Assembly: GCA_951812615.1 (NCBI GenBank)
Contig: CATOSU010000001.1
Coordinates: forward strand, 806,001-870,000
Source: an uncultured Paracoccaceae bacterium
GTDB taxonomy: Bacteria; Pseudomonadota; Alphaproteobacteria; Rhodobacterales; Rhodobacteraceae
Reading direction: 5' to 3'
Length of the DNA stretch: 64,000 bases
In this document: positions 63,038 through 64,000 of the stretch, in pieces
Position numbering within the stretch: the first letter of the stretch is position 1
Layout of the letters: every line of letters begins with the position of its first letter
Translations under genes and position numbers: made by a program
Notes under the pieces: model-generated
Seen by the model: the letters and a program-made list of their open reading frames with translations, nothing else
The model's database searches: none
Told to the model about the DNA's origin: nothing

Positions 63038-63223
63038 ATTTGGATTCTCCATGCTGGGATTCATCAGTCCAACTGACTTTTGTTTCTTGAACCAAAGACG
63101 CCCCACCACAACGCGGCAACACGTGCCCGATCAGGTGCGGGCGTCGTTAGTTCAACAGAGATGGGCAGCAGTGTCGCTGTCATGTGCCAACTGCCGGCCA
63201 GGGACCGGTGCTGACATACGGGC

Positions 63224-63261
63224 AAAAACAAAAAAACTCCCGCGCCTGAAAAGCGCAAGAG
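63224..63261 (-). terminator. Leader terminator/attenuator upstream of hydantoinase gene
   Basis: On the minus strand a 9-bp stem with two G-U pairs (63261-63253 with 63245-63237, loop TTTTCAG) is followed by seven T and then GTTTTT. It lies about 40-75 bases after the predicted transcription start and about 190 bases before the hydantoinase start. A second hairpin (GGCGC-GACATT-GCGCC, near 63280-63297) precedes it. This arrangement fits transcription attenuation. Confidence 0.6.
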
Positions 63262-63305
63262 CTTCGTTGCCCAATTGTCGGCGCAATGTCGCGCCGGACG
63301 CTTTG

Positions 63306-63335
63306 ATGTTAGTTGAGAAAAAATTCGATTGTCAA
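63306..63335 (-). promoter_or_regulatory. Predicted promoter of the hydantoinase gene
   Basis: Read on the minus strand: TTGACA (63335-63330), 18 bases, TAACAT (63311-63306). Transcription would start near 63299, giving a leader of about 260 bases. The -35 is perfect; the -10 matches four of six positions. Confidence 0.6.
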
Positions 63336-63648
63336 GGGTGCAAAGAAGTCCCGGTCTCTCACTGCACTTGGACTCAAAAGGATCCAGAACCCACCGGCTG
63401 GTAAAACGCGCTCCATGTTCAGGCCAGCGTCAAAAGGTATTTTTTCGCGTTTCTTGTCCACCTTCCGCCCAGTTCATTCCAATGGGAATGAATGCCTCCA
63501 TTATGCAATTACACTGATCTTTGCCATGCGCGCTGATTCCGAACAATCTATGCGAAGGACATGGTGTAGTCGCGATGATCGCCCTCCGCTGGCGAACGCG
63601 GTCTGATAGTCCCAGCCGCACCAATCAAAAGCCGTGAAAAGAACGACC

Positions 63649-64000
63649 ATGAGCCACTATGTTGGTCTCGACGTTTCATTGAAAGAAGTTTCGCTTTGCA
63701 TTGTCGCCAGGGACGGCGCAGTTGTGGCCCGTGCCACGTTGCTGACGGAACCGGATGTCATAGCGGAATATCTTGCGCAAGCAGCGGCAAACGCAGAGCG
63801 CGTCGTGCACGAAAGCGGGTTACTGGCCACTTGGCGGACGCGCGCGCCTGAACGGCCCGATATGTTTGTCACTTGTATCGATGCCCGCATGGACCAAAAG
63901 TCTCTGTCTGCGCGCCTCAACAAGTCGAACAAGGCAGAGGCGGAAGGTCTGGCGCAGTCGGCGCAGACCGGCTGGTTCACAAAAGTCCGCATTCGCAGCG
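63649..64000 (+). CDS. IS110-family transposase, N-terminal part, catalytic residues altered
   Basis: 117 codons run to the window edge without a stop. The start MSHYVGLDVSLKEVSLCIV, the ESGLLATW segment (Glu55) and CIDARMDQKSLSARLNKS are typical of IS110-family DEDD recombinases. In the family the next segment is KTDRxDAxG, with two catalytic aspartates; here it reads KSNKAEAEG, so Asp is replaced by Asn94 and Glu97. Asp8 and Glu55 are kept. The element is therefore probably inactive. The 3' part is outside the window. Confidence 0.8.
   Translation, partial: MSHYVGLDVSLKEVSLCIVARDGAVVARATLLTEPDVIAEYLAQAAANAERVVHESGLLATWRTRAPERPDMFVTCIDARMDQKSLSARLNKSNKAEAEGLAQSAQTGWFTKVRIRS

Larger units (their letters stand above)
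63038..63648. other. 611-bp intergenic region: hydantoinase promoter and leader, then IS110 flank
   Basis: No protein-coding gene is convincing here. The region holds a minus-strand promoter (63306-63335), a hairpin pair with a T-run (63224-63300) and a long leader to the hydantoinase start. From about 63340 to 63648 it is A/T-richer; this part includes sequence upstream of the IS110-type transposase, probably the left end of that element. IS110 elements have no terminal inverted repeats, so the boundary cannot be placed. Confidence 0.5.

Noticed and set aside
63110-63404. Short plus-strand frames upstream of the hydantoinase gene
   Set aside because: No ribosome-binding site or conserved pattern; the region is better explained as promoter and leader on the other strand.
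1-64000. tRNA, rRNA or an integrase/attachment-site arrangement that would mark a genomic island
   Set aside because: No T-loop (GGTTCGA) context with a foldable cloverleaf, no rRNA sequence and no integrase gene were seen; the IS elements at the right end are the only mobile genes found.

Overview
The window is high-GC DNA from an alphaproteobacterium, most likely Rhodobacterales (Roseobacter/Paracoccus-like). I infer this from the blocks lptG-lptD-surA-pdxA-rsmA and trpGDC-moaC-moeA-lexA, a LexA site of the GAAC-N7-GAAC type, a large RTX protein with a C-terminal Hint domain, and a narK1-narK2-narGHJI operon beside a divergent FNR-like regulator without iron-sulfur cysteines. The organism should be able to respire nitrate. 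No rRNA, tRNA or CRISPR array was seen.

Layout. 0-3.4 kb: the end of a transporter gene, an FAD oxidoreductase, an acetyltransferase and a DUF985 cupin protein. 3.4-11.5 kb: pepA divergent from the envelope-biogenesis/PdxA/RsmA operon. LptG is present, but its usual partner LptF is not next to it. 11.5-18.5 kb: a YibQ-like divergent polysaccharide deacetylase, then tryptophan and molybdenum-cofactor genes ending at lexA, with an SOS box over the lexA promoter. 18.5-22.3 kb: a 1259-residue RTX-Hint protein containing a 219-residue tandem duplication.

22.9-25.5 kb: a compact operon for a ribbon-helix-helix protein, a CHAD (polyphosphate-binding fold) protein and a ParA-type ATPase. Four 8-bp direct repeats lie across its promoter. 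This is the best candidate in the window for an undescribed system: it looks like a type Ib partition cassette with a CHAD gene inside it. 25.5-32.4 kb: a formylglycine-generating enzyme, an arginase-family hydrolase, a decarboxylating dehydrogenase, gamma-glutamyltransferase and L-lactate permease. 32.6-39 kb: small membrane or exported proteins, a MacB-like ABC exporter with membrane-fusion protein, and a membrane-anchored winged-helix/TPR regulator. 39-42.5 kb: a DUF3179 protein and a secreted sulfatase whose CTPTR motif is a substrate for the formylglycine-generating enzyme at 25.5 kb. 42.5-45.7 kb: a TonB-ExbBD energy-transduction operon.

45.9-59.3 kb: the nitrate-respiration locus (narR-like regulator, narK1, narK2, narGHJI, a parvulin, a second moeA, DUF2478), with FNR-type palindromes in the divergent control region. 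59.3-64 kb: a rearranged, insertion-sequence-rich end. An IS256-family element separates two truncated genes (an exported or autotransporter-like gene and a hydantoinase A gene) and has no recognisable target duplication. A hydantoinase leader with a possible attenuator follows, then the start of an IS110-family transposase that has lost two catalytic aspartates.
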